This document shows, piece after piece, positions 43,436-53,498 of a stretch of 64,000 bases of DNA. The first letter of the stretch is position 1, and each line of letters opens with the position of its first letter. Source of the DNA: Tectiglobus sp965224045 (lineage in GTDB: Bacteria > Pseudomonadota > Alphaproteobacteria > Rhizobiales > Hyphomicrobiaceae); NCBI GenBank assembly GCA_965224045.1, contig CBDCYD010000015.1, positions 1 to 64,000 of the forward strand, in the 5' to 3' direction. Position numbers and translations under genes: made by a program. The notes under the pieces are model-generated. The model was not told where the DNA came from. It saw nothing but the letters and a program-made list of their open reading frames with translations, and made no database searches.

Positions 43436-43466
43436 CCAGACCTGCATTCTTCCAGACCTGCATTCT
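43436..43466. repeat. Short tandem repeat, 16-base period
   Basis: CCAGACCTGCATTCT occurs at 43436-43450 and again at 43452-43466. It lies in the divergent gap between the small membrane protein and the LLM oxidoreductase. Confidence 0.6.
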
Positions 43467-43596
43467 CAATGTACCGCAATAAAGCTATTGTGATGTGGTG
43501 AGAGAATGGGGCGGAAGTGTGCGCACGGTCAATTCACCGGTGCCGAGACCAGTGTTGTGGCCAAGTCACCGCTGGAATTCGTGAGATTTGGACCTG

Positions 43597-44535
43597 ATGA
43601 CGATAGAAATCGGATACCTGCTGCCGACGCGCGAAGGCGTCATGGAAGACCGTCACGCGGCGCGGCCGGTAGTTGATCTGGCCGTGGCCGCGGAAGAGGC
43701 CGGGCTCGACTCGGTTTGGCTAGGCGATTCCGTTTCCGGCAAGCCGCGCCATGACCCGTTGACGATGATGGCGGCAATCGCGGCACGTACTGAGCGGGTG
43801 GCCATCGGCACTGCGGTATTGCTGCCGATCCTGCGCAACCCTGTGGTTCTGGCCCAGCAACTGGCAACGGTCGATCAGCTGAGCGAGGGCCGCCTGATCG
43901 TCGGCATCGGTATTGGCCAGGATATTCCGGCCGTGCGCGCCGAATTCGACGCTGTCGGCGTGCCGTTCGACAAACGTGTCGGGCGCATGATGGAAGGCAT
44001 CGGGCTGTGGAGAGCACTGTGGGGCGGTGGGAGCGTCAACCACACCGGACTCTGGACGTTGAACGACATTACGATCGGGCCGAAACCGTACAGTAAAGGC
44101 GGCCCGCCGATCTGGGCGAGCGGCAGCGTACCGGCCGCGCTCAAGCGCTGCGCACGTCACTTCGATGGCTGGTTCCCTTCAGGCCCATCCGACAGTGCGG
44201 TCTGGGGACACCAGTTCGACGAACTCAAGGGCTACGTCAGTGAGGCAGGGCGTGAACGCGATGACGTCGTTGGAGCTGCTTACCTGACGCTTGCTATCGA
44301 CAATGATGCCGCCCGCGCCAACACCGACCTCGACTCTTATCTGTCGCGCTATTACAAGGCGCCGGCTGCCGCAATCCGCAAGTATCAAGGTTGCTATGCG
44401 GGCGACCATGATGGCGCGGTCGACTGGCTCAAGGGTTTCGTCGCGCGCGGTGCACGGCATCTCTGCCTGCGCATCATTGGTGATCACGCTCGCAACATCA
44501 CGACTGCGGTCGAGATCAAGAAGTCGCTCGGTTAA
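43597..44535 (+). CDS. LLM-class flavin-dependent oxidoreductase
   Basis: A luciferase-like TIM-barrel enzyme using FMN or F420, 312 residues. Typical segments are AAEEAGLDSVWLGDS, RTERVAIGTAVLLPILRNPV and LIVGIGIGQD. ATG 43597 is preferred over TTG 43588. The substrate is unknown. It is followed by two more oxidoreductases. Confidence 0.87.
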   Translation: MTIEIGYLLPTREGVMEDRHAARPVVDLAVAAEEAGLDSVWLGDSVSGKPRHDPLTMMAAIAARTERVAIGTAVLLPILRNPVVLAQQLATVDQLSEGRLIVGIGIGQDIPAVRAEFDAVGVPFDKRVGRMMEGIGLWRALWGGGSVNHTGLWTLNDITIGPKPYSKGGPPIWASGSVPAALKRCARHFDGWFPSGPSDSAVWGHQFDELKGYVSEAGRERDDVVGAAYLTLAIDNDAARANTDLDSYLSRYYKAPAAAIRKYQGCYAGDHDGAVDWLKGFVARGARHLCLRIIGDHARNITTAVEIKKSLG

Positions 44536-44640
44536 TTTCTGCCAATGGTGATTTTGGCCTGTCCTCTGTCGTAGCGCTTGTCATTGACTGCGACACGCAG
44601 CAGTCTGTCGGTGCCCTGGATCGAACAGAGACTGATTGCC

Positions 44641-46701
44641 ATGCCGCCGAGCCCCGCGCCCAAGCCTGCGAGCTGCGATCCGCTGCTCATGCCGTTCCAG
44701 CTCAAGCATCTGGAGCTGCGCAATCGCATCATGAGCACAAGCCACGCCTGTGGCCTGGAGCAGGGCGGCATGCCGGCCGAGCGCTATCAGGCCTACTACG
44801 AAGAAAAGGCGAGGGGCGGTATCGGGCTCGCGATGTTCGGCGGCTCATCGAATGTCGCGATTGATTCACCGTCGGTATTCCAGCAGCTCAATGTTGGTGT
44901 CGACGAGGTCATCCCGCATCTCGAACGCCTTTCCAACCGGGTACACGCGCATGGCGCTGCGCTAATGTGCCAGATAACGCACCTCGGCCGGCGCGGTGAA
45001 TCCAACAAGGGAGCCTTCCTGCCGACGATTGCACCGTCAGTGGTGCGCGAAACCCTGCACCGCAGCATTCCAAAGGAAATGGAAGCAGACGATTTCAAGC
45101 GCGTCACGGCCGCGTTCGCGGCCGCGGCCCGCCGCTGTCAGGTTGGCGGCCTCGATGGCATTGAGACGCTTTCCGGCGGTCATCTGATTGGCCAATTCCT
45201 GTCTCCGGTCACCAATCAGCGCATCGATCAATACGGCGGCTCGCTCGAAAATCGCTGTCGGTTCGGGCTCGAGGTCTTCGAGGCCATACGCAAGGCGGTG
45301 GGCGACGATTTCATCGTCGGTTTCCGCTTCGTTGTCGATGAGGGGCATGCGGCGGGGCTTGGCTTCGAAGAGTGCCTGGCAATTGCAAAGATCTTTCAGG
45401 CATCAGGCACGGTCGACTTCTTCAATGCCATCTACGGACGGATGGACACACAAATCGGACTTGCCGTCGACAACATGCCGGGAATGGCATCGCCGATCGG
45501 TCCTTGGCTGACGCGCGCCGGTGCGTTTCGCGAGGCCGTATCGCTGCCGGTCTTTCATGCGGCGCGGATTACAGACATTGCAACGGCGCGCCATGCCGTG
45601 CGTGAAGGCCTGCTCGATCTCGTCGGAATGACGCGCGCGCATATCGCGGACCCTTACCTTGTGGCCAAACTTGCTGCCGGCGAGGAGGAGCGCATCCGCC
45701 CCTGCGTGGGTGCAACCCACTGCATGAGCGAACTGCGCCCGACCTGCCTGCACAATCCGGCAACCGGGCACGAGGCGGTGCTCAACCAGGTCATTCGGCC
45801 GGCTGAGGTGAAGCGGCGCGTGGTGATCGTCGGCGCCGGCCCTGCCGGCCTCGAGGCGGCGCGCGTTTGCGGCGAGCGCGGTCATAGCGTCGTGCTATTC
45901 GAGGCGGCAGACCGCGCCGGCGGGCAAGTGTTGCTGGCTGCCGAAGCGGCGTGGCGCGGCGACATCATCGGGATCGTCGACTGGCGCATTGCGGAATGCC
46001 AACGCCTCGGCGTCGACATGCGTCTCAACACGCTTGCCGATGACAATGACGTCGTTGCCGCGAGTCCGGACCTGGTCATCGTCGCGACCGGAGGTGTGCC
46101 CAACCTCGAATGGTTGCCCGGCCACGAACACGTCACCAGCACGTGGGATATCCTGGCCGGAACCATCCCCGTTGGAGATGACGTCGTCGTCGTCGATGGC
46201 ACTGGGCGTCACGCTGCGTTGAGCGCAACCGATGTCTGCGCGCGCAAAGGCGCCAACGTCCAACTGGTGACGATCGACGAAACGCTCGCCGCCGAGCAGG
46301 CCTACGCCGAACGCGTGATCTGGCGGCGCTGGGTGAGGCAACGCGACCTGCCGGTGCGGTTCGAAGAGCAACTGTGCGAGGTTCGCAGCGACGGCAACCG
46401 GCTCACAGCAGTCCTGCAAAACGAGCTGACCGGAGAATTGAGCGAAGTAAGTGGTGACCAAGTGGTCTTCGACTACGGCACGACACCCGCGGCGGAGGTC
46501 TATTTCTCGCTTTCCGACCGAGCGGTGAACGGTGGCGTCACGGATCTCGAAAAGCTCGTCCGCGGTGAGCAGCAGATGACGGCGGGCGACGCGCGCAAGG
46601 CTGGTCACGGCTTCGAGCTCCATCGCATCGGCGATGCCGTTTCAAGCCGCAACATTCATTCCGCAGTGCTGGATGCGCTGCGGCTTTGCCAGAGAGCGTA
46701 A
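44641..46701 (+). CDS. NADH:flavin oxidoreductase / FAD-dependent oxidoreductase (OYE family, two-domain)
   Basis: The 686-residue protein combines an FMN TIM barrel (about 10-360) with a C-terminal FAD/NAD(P) unit (RVVIVGAGPAGLEAARV at about 394). The layout is that of trimethylamine and dimethylglycine dehydrogenases (DgcA-like). The cluster region reads CVGATHC, seven residues, C. One cysteine of the usual CxxC start is missing, as in the DgcA-type subfamily. A demethylase of a methylated amine is a guess. Confidence 0.85.
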   Translation: MPPSPAPKPASCDPLLMPFQLKHLELRNRIMSTSHACGLEQGGMPAERYQAYYEEKARGGIGLAMFGGSSNVAIDSPSVFQQLNVGVDEVIPHLERLSNRVHAHGAALMCQITHLGRRGESNKGAFLPTIAPSVVRETLHRSIPKEMEADDFKRVTAAFAAAARRCQVGGLDGIETLSGGHLIGQFLSPVTNQRIDQYGGSLENRCRFGLEVFEAIRKAVGDDFIVGFRFVVDEGHAAGLGFEECLAIAKIFQASGTVDFFNAIYGRMDTQIGLAVDNMPGMASPIGPWLTRAGAFREAVSLPVFHAARITDIATARHAVREGLLDLVGMTRAHIADPYLVAKLAAGEEERIRPCVGATHCMSELRPTCLHNPATGHEAVLNQVIRPAEVKRRVVIVGAGPAGLEAARVCGERGHSVVLFEAADRAGGQVLLAAEAAWRGDIIGIVDWRIAECQRLGVDMRLNTLADDNDVVAASPDLVIVATGGVPNLEWLPGHEHVTSTWDILAGTIPVGDDVVVVDGTGRHAALSATDVCARKGANVQLVTIDETLAAEQAYAERVIWRRWVRQRDLPVRFEEQLCEVRSDGNRLTAVLQNELTGELSEVSGDQVVFDYGTTPAAEVYFSLSDRAVNGGVTDLEKLVRGEQQMTAGDARKAGHGFELHRIGDAVSSRNIHSAVLDALRLCQRA

Positions 46702-46797
46702 CGCACCCGTCCGGCCACACGGCGGCCGTCCGTCTGGGGCAGTCTGGTGCTGCGATGATGCATCTGACGACGGCCGCATCCACCCTACAGTTTCGTT

Positions 46798-48411
46798 TCA
46801 GTCATGAGCGGCCTTGATCAAGTCGGCCGCCTTTTCGCCGATCATGATCGATGGCGCATTGGTGTTGCCGGAGGTGATGGTCGGCATGATCGAGGCATCG
46901 GCAATGCGCAAAGCCGCAATGCCGTGAACGCGCAACTGGTCGTCGACGACGGCTTCGGGGTCGCGTCCCATCTTGCAGGTGCCGACGGGATGGTAGGTGG
47001 TTTCAGCAGCTTCTCGGACCCACGCCAAGATGTCGTCGTCCGCTGTTGCCTGCGGTCCGGGCGCCAGTTCGCGCACCGCGAGCGGCGCCATGGCCGGCGC
47101 CGTCATGATGGCGCGTGCCATGCGCACAGCCGCCGCCGTCAGGGAACCATCGCTGCCAGAGGAGAGAAAGTTATAAGTGATGGCGGGGGCCTGGCGCGGA
47201 TCGGCCGCGCGGATATGAACGTGCCCGCGACTTTCCGGCCGCATCGCATGCGCGTAGCACGTGATGCCTGACTGGCGCGACAGCCTCGGGCCCGGCTCGT
47301 ACAACATCGGCACCCAGCCAAGCAGCAAGTCCGGCGCAGCCAGGCCTTCGCGCGAGCGCACGAAAGCGCGGATCGGTGCTGCAACCATAGCCAGCATTCC
47401 GTCCTGCCGGATGAGGTAGCGCAGCGCCTGGCGCGCAAGGCCAAGGCCGCGGCCACGATCATTGAAAGTGTAGCCACGGGCATCGACCGCCCAGCGGGTG
47501 CGCGGCGCATAGTGGTCCTGCAGGTTCTCGCCAACACCCGGCAGTTCGTGGTGTACGGGCACACCCAGTGCCTGGAGGCGGTCCGGCTGGCCAATCCCTG
47601 AGAGTTCGAGGAGTTGGGGCGAGTTGATCGTACCGCTGCAGACGATCACCTCGCGCGCTGCTCTTGCAGCATGGCGTCGATCACCGATCATGTAGCGAAC
47701 TCCGATGCAGCGCCGTCCTTTGAGAACAAGTGCCTCGGCGAGCGCGCCGGTAATGATACGCAAGTTGGCACGACGGCGCGCCGGGCGCAGGTAGCAATGG
47801 GCCGTGCTCATGCGCCGCCCGCCCGCGATCGTCGCCTGGCTCATGGCGATGCCGTCCTGCACGGCGCCGTTGTAGTCCCCGTTGTGGTGGATGCCGACTT
47901 GGGCGGCAGCACGAATCAAGATTCGGTAAAGCGGGTCGTCGAACGAGGGATTGGTGACCCGCAACGGTCCGTTGCGGCCACGAAACGCATCCTCGCCACC
48001 GCCGGCGTAACTTTCCATGCGCCGAAAGAGCGGGAGGACATCCTGATAGCTCCAACCACGGTTGCCGAGCTGCGCCCAGTGGTCGTAGTCCTGCCGCTGA
48101 CCGCGCACGAATGCGAGTCCGTTGATTGCACTCGACCCGCCCAGGAGCTTGCCGCGCGGGACAGGCAGTGCGCGGTCGTTCGTTGCCGGTTCAGGTTCAG
48201 CGCTATAAAGCCAGTTGGCTGCCGGATTGGTGACCAGTTTGGCGTACCCGATCGGCAGGTGGGTCCATCGGTGTCCTGCAGGACCTGCCTCGAGCAACAA
48301 CACGCTGTGGCGAGGGTTTTGCGACAACCTGCTGGCAACGACGGCGCCGGCCGAGCCGGCACCGACTACGATGTAGTCATAGGCCTGGGTTTCGATTGAA
48401 CTTTCGTGCAT
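46798..48411 (-). CDS. GMC-family oxidoreductase (choline dehydrogenase-like)
   Basis: An FAD alcohol dehydrogenase of about 537 residues. The dinucleotide site DYIVVGAGSAGAVVASRL is at the start, then the GMC signatures GKLLGGSSAINGLAFVRG and SGTINSPQLLELSGIG. The C-terminal active-site region has TYHPVGTCKMG with the catalytic His and Asn/His partner in SGNTNAP. ATG 48411 is chosen; a TTG two codons earlier is possible. The gene converges on the OYE gene. Confidence 0.9.
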   Translation of the reverse strand: MHESSIETQAYDYIVVGAGSAGAVVASRLSQNPRHSVLLLEAGPAGHRWTHLPIGYAKLVTNPAANWLYSAEPEPATNDRALPVPRGKLLGGSSAINGLAFVRGQRQDYDHWAQLGNRGWSYQDVLPLFRRMESYAGGGEDAFRGRNGPLRVTNPSFDDPLYRILIRAAAQVGIHHNGDYNGAVQDGIAMSQATIAGGRRMSTAHCYLRPARRRANLRIITGALAEALVLKGRRCIGVRYMIGDRRHAARAAREVIVCSGTINSPQLLELSGIGQPDRLQALGVPVHHELPGVGENLQDHYAPRTRWAVDARGYTFNDRGRGLGLARQALRYLIRQDGMLAMVAAPIRAFVRSREGLAAPDLLLGWVPMLYEPGPRLSRQSGITCYAHAMRPESRGHVHIRAADPRQAPAITYNFLSSGSDGSLTAAAVRMARAIMTAPAMAPLAVRELAPGPQATADDDILAWVREAAETTYHPVGTCKMGRDPEAVVDDQLRVHGIAALRIADASIMPTITSGNTNAPSIMIGEKAADLIKAAHD

Positions 48412-48648
48412 TGGCAATGTACAGCCGAAGTTGTTGCAGCCTCTTGATTTCGCGCATTTGCGCGGCGGGCGTCAACGCAGGTGGGGGCGGAGACCGCATT
48501 GCACAACTGTGCATGGCTCAGGTTCCGGCAATCGCGGCAAAACCTGGTTCAACTGTGGATTGGGTGGAAAAAACCGAATGGCCACACGCAGCCACCGGCC
48601 AACGCGCCTATTGCTACGACAGGGCGATATCTTCAGCGGGGTAGAGCT

Positions 48649-48741
48649 ATGACCAAGGCATTGGCATTGTCGTTCGGCTTGAGTTTGGGCATGACGGTGG
48701 GAGCCGTTTTGTGGGCTGCCGCTTTGGCACTCATGACCTGA
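48649..48741 (+). CDS. Possible 30-residue single-helix membrane peptide
   Basis: ATG 48649 opens 30 codons that are almost entirely one hydrophobic helix (ALSFGLSLGMTVGAVLWAAA). A G-rich stretch (GCGGGG) lies 7-12 bases upstream. This could be a real small protein or a chance frame. Confidence 0.3.
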   Translation: MTKALALSFGLSLGMTVGAVLWAAALALMT

Positions 48742-49134
48742 GCCAAACCGAATTTTACCGCGTCCATTGCAGGCTCGTGGCGTGGCCAGGGCCATTGCGC
48801 GGGTTCGAGCGGTTTCGAGAGGGATTGCAACCCGCGTGAGTCCGCGGTTCTGTCCGACTGCGTGCTGCGGTGCGTCGATGATGCGCTGAAACGCAAAGTG
48901 TGGTTTCCGCATTCACTCGATCAGCCGACAAGCGCTTGCGTGTTTTAGGTCATTTCCGCCTGAAGCGGAACCGCATTGCCGGCCCACTCCCCCTTCCGAC
49001 CGCCCACGGCATCATTGAATTGGCCGGTCGAAACGGGAGCGGGATGGTTTCAGCTCAACCTGAAAGACTATAGGGGGCTCACGCGCAGGCCTAAGTTTTC
49101 GGCACCTGGGGCATTTCCCTGTACCGCCAGACAA
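48742..49134. other. Non-coding stretch before the GNAT gene
   Basis: No gene seen on either strand. It contains a small dyad, TTCCGC-CTGAA-GCGGAA, at about 48,955-48,972. Such sequences are common in alphaproteobacterial intergenic DNA. Confidence 0.4.
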
Positions 49135-49581
49135 TCAGCGGCGATACTGAATAAACGGGGATTTGGTTGCGACCTGGTCGTATAGCGCCCGACCGCGGTA
49201 GTTGAATTCCTGCGTTGCCCAATAGGTGCGCGTACAATCGCGTTTGTCGGCTTCTGCGTATGTCGCTTCAATCAAAGCCCGGCCAACACCCTTCAGGCGC
49301 ATATCGGGCGCGACGAAAAGGTCTTCGAGATAACAGTAATGCGCTGGAGACCAGGTCGAGCGGTGAAACAGGATGTGGGCGAGGCCTAGGGGCACGTCGT
49401 CAGCACCGACGGCTACAAGCCCAATGTGGAATTGTTGATCATCCGACAGCAGGCGCTGCCAGGTCATTTCGATCATGTCGTCTGTCAGCTCGGACTCATA
49501 GAACTCGAGATATCCGCGAAACAGCGGCTCCCAGGCCTGTCTGTCCCTAGGCTCAACGTGGCGGATCGTGACGGCAGACAT
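49135..49581 (-). CDS. GNAT-family N-acetyltransferase
   Basis: The 148-residue GNAT fold has the acetyl-CoA-binding motif LEDLFVAPDMRLKGVGRALI. Its substrate is unknown. It follows mgtE's direction but is separately placed, 54 bases downstream of its stop. Confidence 0.88.
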   Translation of the reverse strand: MSAVTIRHVEPRDRQAWEPLFRGYLEFYESELTDDMIEMTWQRLLSDDQQFHIGLVAVGADDVPLGLAHILFHRSTWSPAHYCYLEDLFVAPDMRLKGVGRALIEATYAEADKRDCTRTYWATQEFNYRGRALYDQVATKSPFIQYRR

Positions 49582-49635
49582 GAGTGAACCTCCGCAGCTC
49601 GATGCTTATCGACAAAGCGACATTTGCAAGCGCTA

Positions 49636-51015
49636 TTATAGCAACCAAAGCGTCGCAAGGCCCAAAAATGCGAAGAAGCCCACGACGTCGGTTATCGTGG
49701 TGACGAACACGCTGGATGCAACGGCCGGATCGTAGTTGAACCGCTGCAGAGTAAGCGGGATCAGGATTCCGGCCAGCGCGGCGGCAACGTGATTGAAGAC
49801 CATTGCGGCAGCGATCACGCCGCCGAGTGGTCCGGACCCGAACCAGGCAAGCGTGACGAGTGCTAGAATTGCAGCAAACAACAAGCCATTCAGCAGTCCC
49901 ACGGAAACTTCACGCAGGATCACACGATAGGCGTTGACGGCGCTGAGATCGCGGGTCGCAAGCGCCCGCACTGCGACCGTCATTGTCTGCGTTCCTGCAT
50001 TGCCGCCCATCGAGGCAACGATCGGCATCAACACCGCAAGCGCCACCATCTGTTCGATCGAAGCGTCAAACAGCTTGATAACCAAAGAGGCCAAGACAGC
50101 CGTCAGCAGATTGACCAACAACCACACGAATCGGCCCTTGGTGGTTTGCAGAACGTTATCCATCACGCTTTCGTCACCGACGCCGCCAAGGCGACGAATG
50201 TCTTCGTCCGCCTCCTCCTGGATCACTTCGACGACGTCATCGACGGTGACAACGCCGACCAAACGCGCACTGGCGTCAACGACAGGCGCCGAATAAAGGT
50301 CATAACGCTCGAAGAGGCGGGCCACTTCTTCCTGGTCGGCTGTCGCTTCGATCGTCGAGATATCGGAGCGCATGATGCTTTGAATAGAAACGTGGCGCTT
50401 GGTGCGCAGCAGATGAGAAAGGTTCACAGAACCAAGCACCTTGAAGCCCGGATCAATGACGTAGATTTCCGAGAACGTCGTCGGCAGGTCGTCGGTTTCG
50501 CGCATGTAGTCGATGACCTGGCCGACATTCCAGAACGGGGCGACGGCAACGAATTCGCCCTGCATGATGCGGCCGGCGGTTTCCTCCGGATAGTCGAGAT
50601 TGCGCAGCAATGCCGCGCGATCGGCGACCGACAGCTGGTCGAGGACTTCTTCGCGGTCTTCAAGTTCGAGAGATTCGAGGACATAAGCGGCATCGTCGGA
50701 GTCAAGTTCGGTTACCGCTTTGGCAAGATACGCGTTGGGCAGTTCGTCTGCGAGCTGATCACGAACGGTCTCGTCCAGTTCGGAAAAAACGTCGTAGTCG
50801 ATATCGCTGCCGAGGGACTGGACAAAGAGCGCCCGCTTGCCCGCATCGAGGTGTTCGATCAGGTCGGCAAGATCCGGCGGGCGCAAGTCCGCGACCAAGC
50901 CGCGAAGCCGCAATTCGTCGGGCACGCCGAGCGCTTCGGAAACATCGCGCACCAAGTCCGCATCGACGATATCGGACAGTTCACCGGTGCTATCTGTGAC
51001 TTGTGACTCCGCCAT
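49636..51015 (-). CDS. mgtE: Magnesium transporter MgtE
   Basis: A Mg2+-gated channel, 459 residues. The cytoplasmic N domain (about 20-140, RGLVADLRPPDLADLIEHLD) is followed by two CBS domains (about 140-265) that sense Mg2+. A five-helix membrane domain follows, with PIVASMGGNAGTQTMTVAVR and the FNYDPAVASSVFVTTITD pore region. No M-box riboswitch was seen in the upstream 250 bases. Confidence 0.95.
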   Translation of the reverse strand: MAESQVTDSTGELSDIVDADLVRDVSEALGVPDELRLRGLVADLRPPDLADLIEHLDAGKRALFVQSLGSDIDYDVFSELDETVRDQLADELPNAYLAKAVTELDSDDAAYVLESLELEDREEVLDQLSVADRAALLRNLDYPEETAGRIMQGEFVAVAPFWNVGQVIDYMRETDDLPTTFSEIYVIDPGFKVLGSVNLSHLLRTKRHVSIQSIMRSDISTIEATADQEEVARLFERYDLYSAPVVDASARLVGVVTVDDVVEVIQEEADEDIRRLGGVGDESVMDNVLQTTKGRFVWLLVNLLTAVLASLVIKLFDASIEQMVALAVLMPIVASMGGNAGTQTMTVAVRALATRDLSAVNAYRVILREVSVGLLNGLLFAAILALVTLAWFGSGPLGGVIAAAMVFNHVAAALAGILIPLTLQRFNYDPAVASSVFVTTITDVVGFFAFLGLATLWLL

Positions 51016-51271
51016 AGTGGCGCCGTATCACAGTTGCCAATCCGGGAACACTGTGCGTCTTCGCCGCCACGACCGCTGCGTGCGATCAGCCCGCGTTCAT
51101 CTGGCTTGTTGCAATCGTGAGGAGAAGCCCCAATAACTCTGGGGTGTTCTGCCGACGACCGAGCGCGCGTGCCGCAGTGGCATCATGCGCGAGGGCCGAG
51201 CGGTCGATTGTCGGACGGATCAGGTTGGCGGAGCATCGCTTGCGACCGCAAAGTTCTAGAGGGCAAGACTG

Positions 51272-52279
51272 ATGCTGCGTTCACTTTTCCTGATGTCAGC
51301 GATGATCGCGATGGTAGGCGCGGCATCGGCCTGGGCGTGTCCGGGCAAACTCGGCGTCGCGCGGACCGTCAAATTGTCGAGCATCGGCGGCCGGCTGCAC
51401 GGTGGCCTGCAATACCAGACAGATAGCTTTCTGAAGGCAGGCGAGGTCGTCCTGACGTTCGATGACGGGCCGCTTCGCAGCACGACACGCAAAGTCCTGG
51501 CAGCGCTCAAGGACCATTGCACCAAGGGCACGTTTTTCATGGTCGGGCGCATGGCCGTGGCCGACCCGGCCATGGTGCGCGAAGTGGCAAATCAAGGGCA
51601 TACGATCGCGTCGCACACGTGGTCCCACAAAAATCTGCACCGCAGAAGCACCGCCCGGGCGAAAGGCGAGATCGAACTGGGCATTAGCGCGATCCAGCAC
51701 GCATTGGGCAAGCCGATCACGCCCTTCTTTCGCTTCCCCTATCTCGCCGATCCGAAATCGATGATCGACTACGGCGCGACCCGAAACCTTGCTATTTTCT
51801 CTATAGATATTGATTCCTATGACTACCGGACACGTAGCGGGGACACCGTGCGCCGGGCAATCATGCGCCAATTGGCGGAGCGCAAAAAGGGAATCATTCT
51901 GTTCCACGACATTCAGATTTCAACGGCGCGGGCGATCCAGAGTGTCCTCAACGAGTTGCATCGCAAAGGCTACAAGGTGGTTCACATCACGTCCGCCGAA
52001 GCCGTGACATCGGTTGCCGCCTACGATGAGCAGGCCGCCGACCTGCATAAGAAGCGACGCTACTCCTCGCGGGTCGTGCCGGTCGGTAGCGGCTCGCGGT
52101 CGTCGCGAACAGTTCGCACGGCAGGCCGCGCAAGTGCGACCGGATCATCGGGTCGCTCGGCCACACTGGGTGATGGGCGCCAGCCTAGCGGAACACGAAA
52201 GCCGCGCCGGCGCACGGCCAGTACTAATCCGGCACCACGGCGGGACGACAGCTGGAAACGCCAAATTCTTGGAAACTGA
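51272..52279 (+). CDS. Polysaccharide deacetylase family protein, exported, with a Ser/Arg-rich tail
   Basis: A NodB-domain enzyme that deacetylates N-acetylated glycans. 335 residues with a signal peptide (cleavage near residue 20). Metal and catalytic motifs are TFDDGP (62-67), SHTWSH (114-119), FRFPY and ILFHD. Beyond about residue 260 comes a low-complexity basic tail rich in Ser, Arg and Gly, unlike the catalytic domain. The next gene is a paralogue. Confidence 0.9.
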   Translation: MLRSLFLMSAMIAMVGAASAWACPGKLGVARTVKLSSIGGRLHGGLQYQTDSFLKAGEVVLTFDDGPLRSTTRKVLAALKDHCTKGTFFMVGRMAVADPAMVREVANQGHTIASHTWSHKNLHRRSTARAKGEIELGISAIQHALGKPITPFFRFPYLADPKSMIDYGATRNLAIFSIDIDSYDYRTRSGDTVRRAIMRQLAERKKGIILFHDIQISTARAIQSVLNELHRKGYKVVHITSAEAVTSVAAYDEQAADLHKKRRYSSRVVPVGSGSRSSRTVRTAGRASATGSSGRSATLGDGRQPSGTRKPRRRTASTNPAPRRDDSWKRQILGN

Positions 52280-52463
52280 AGCGATCCGGGTGGGCGGCGC
52301 GCGCGACCACGCCCAGGCCGCTTCCAACTTGTCGTAACTGCGATTATATGCTTGGCGTTACGGCCACATGATTGTGCAAATCCGTTCGAGTTGGTTCGCC
52401 CGCACTTGATCGCAGCGGCGAATTGATAGGAACAAGGGCCGAGGGGAGATCCGGAAGGTTTCG

Positions 52464-53498
52464 ATGGCTCGCTTGTTGTTGGCATTGCTGGTCTGTCTTG
52501 GCGCGGGAGGCAACGCCAGTGCTGCCTGTATCGCCGGCGCACACACGCTTTCGACCAGCCGCCACCTTCAGATCGACGCTTCGACCGGACCGATTTTCGG
52601 AACGATCACGCGCTACGCGCGTGAGCCATCCCTGCTGGCGCAAAAAGAAGTGGTTTTGACATTCGACGATGGCCCCTCACCGCGCCTGACCCGCTCGATC
52701 CTGGCAACGCTCGACAAGTATTGCGCAAAGGCAACATTCTTCCTGGTCGGCAGGATGGCCGCCGCCTACCCGGACGTCGTCAAGGAAATTGCCACGCGCG
52801 GTCACACGATCGGGGCGCATACCTGGAGCCATCCCTATAACTTGCGCCGCCTGAGCAAGAAGGCGATCAAACGACAAATCGAGAAAGGATTTGCGGCGAT
52901 TTCACTTGCCGCCGGCCGGCCGATCGCCCCGTTCTTTCGCTTCCCGGGCCTCAATGACGACGGCCGTGCCCTCGCGTTTTTGCAACGACGCGGCGTTGCC
53001 ACGTTTTCCGTCGATGTCGTGTCAGACGACAGCTACATCGATAACGTCGGTCATCTCGTGCAGACGACGTTGTCACGGGTCGACGCCCAAAAAGGCGGCA
53101 TCCTGCTGTTTCATGACATCAAGCCGGCGACCGCCGACGCGCTGCCGCGCATTCTCGAAGGCCTACGTGTGCGTGGCTACAAGCTGGTTCACCTGACGTC
53201 GAAATTCGCCTTCACCCCCAAAGGTAACTACGAGCGCGAATTTGCGGCGCTGGCCAAGAAGCGCGCGAAGCCGATCGTGACCGTCTCGCTGAAAGGGCTG
53301 CACGGGACGATCGGGCCTGGCAGCACCAAAGTCGCGGCGGCGCCACCGGTGACGCTTGTTGCCCCTGAACGCAAACCCATAGAACTTGCTAAGACACGCG
53401 ATCGAAGGCTTGAGTCGCTTGGCAAATCGATCACGCTGCGCGGCTGGAGAAGCCTGTTGGACAGCGATGAAGACGAGGCTCGCGCGGTCGATCAGTGA
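52464..53498 (+). CDS. Polysaccharide deacetylase family protein, exported (paralogue)
   Basis: The second NodB-domain protein in tandem, 344 residues, with a signal peptide ending ASAA. Motifs TFDDGP (66-71), AHTWSH (118-123), FRFPG and LLFHD are intact. It differs from its neighbour in the C-terminal region, which is acidic (DSDEDEARAVD). The two genes probably arose by duplication, and their glycan substrates are unknown. Confidence 0.9.
   Translation: MARLLLALLVCLGAGGNASAACIAGAHTLSTSRHLQIDASTGPIFGTITRYAREPSLLAQKEVVLTFDDGPSPRLTRSILATLDKYCAKATFFLVGRMAAAYPDVVKEIATRGHTIGAHTWSHPYNLRRLSKKAIKRQIEKGFAAISLAAGRPIAPFFRFPGLNDDGRALAFLQRRGVATFSVDVVSDDSYIDNVGHLVQTTLSRVDAQKGGILLFHDIKPATADALPRILEGLRVRGYKLVHLTSKFAFTPKGNYEREFAALAKKRAKPIVTVSLKGLHGTIGPGSTKVAAAPPVTLVAPERKPIELAKTRDRRLESLGKSITLRGWRSLLDSDEDEARAVDQ

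Noticed and set aside
51016..51271. Magnesium riboswitch (M-box) before mgtE
   Set aside because: The region upstream of mgtE on the minus strand shows no recognisable M-box core.
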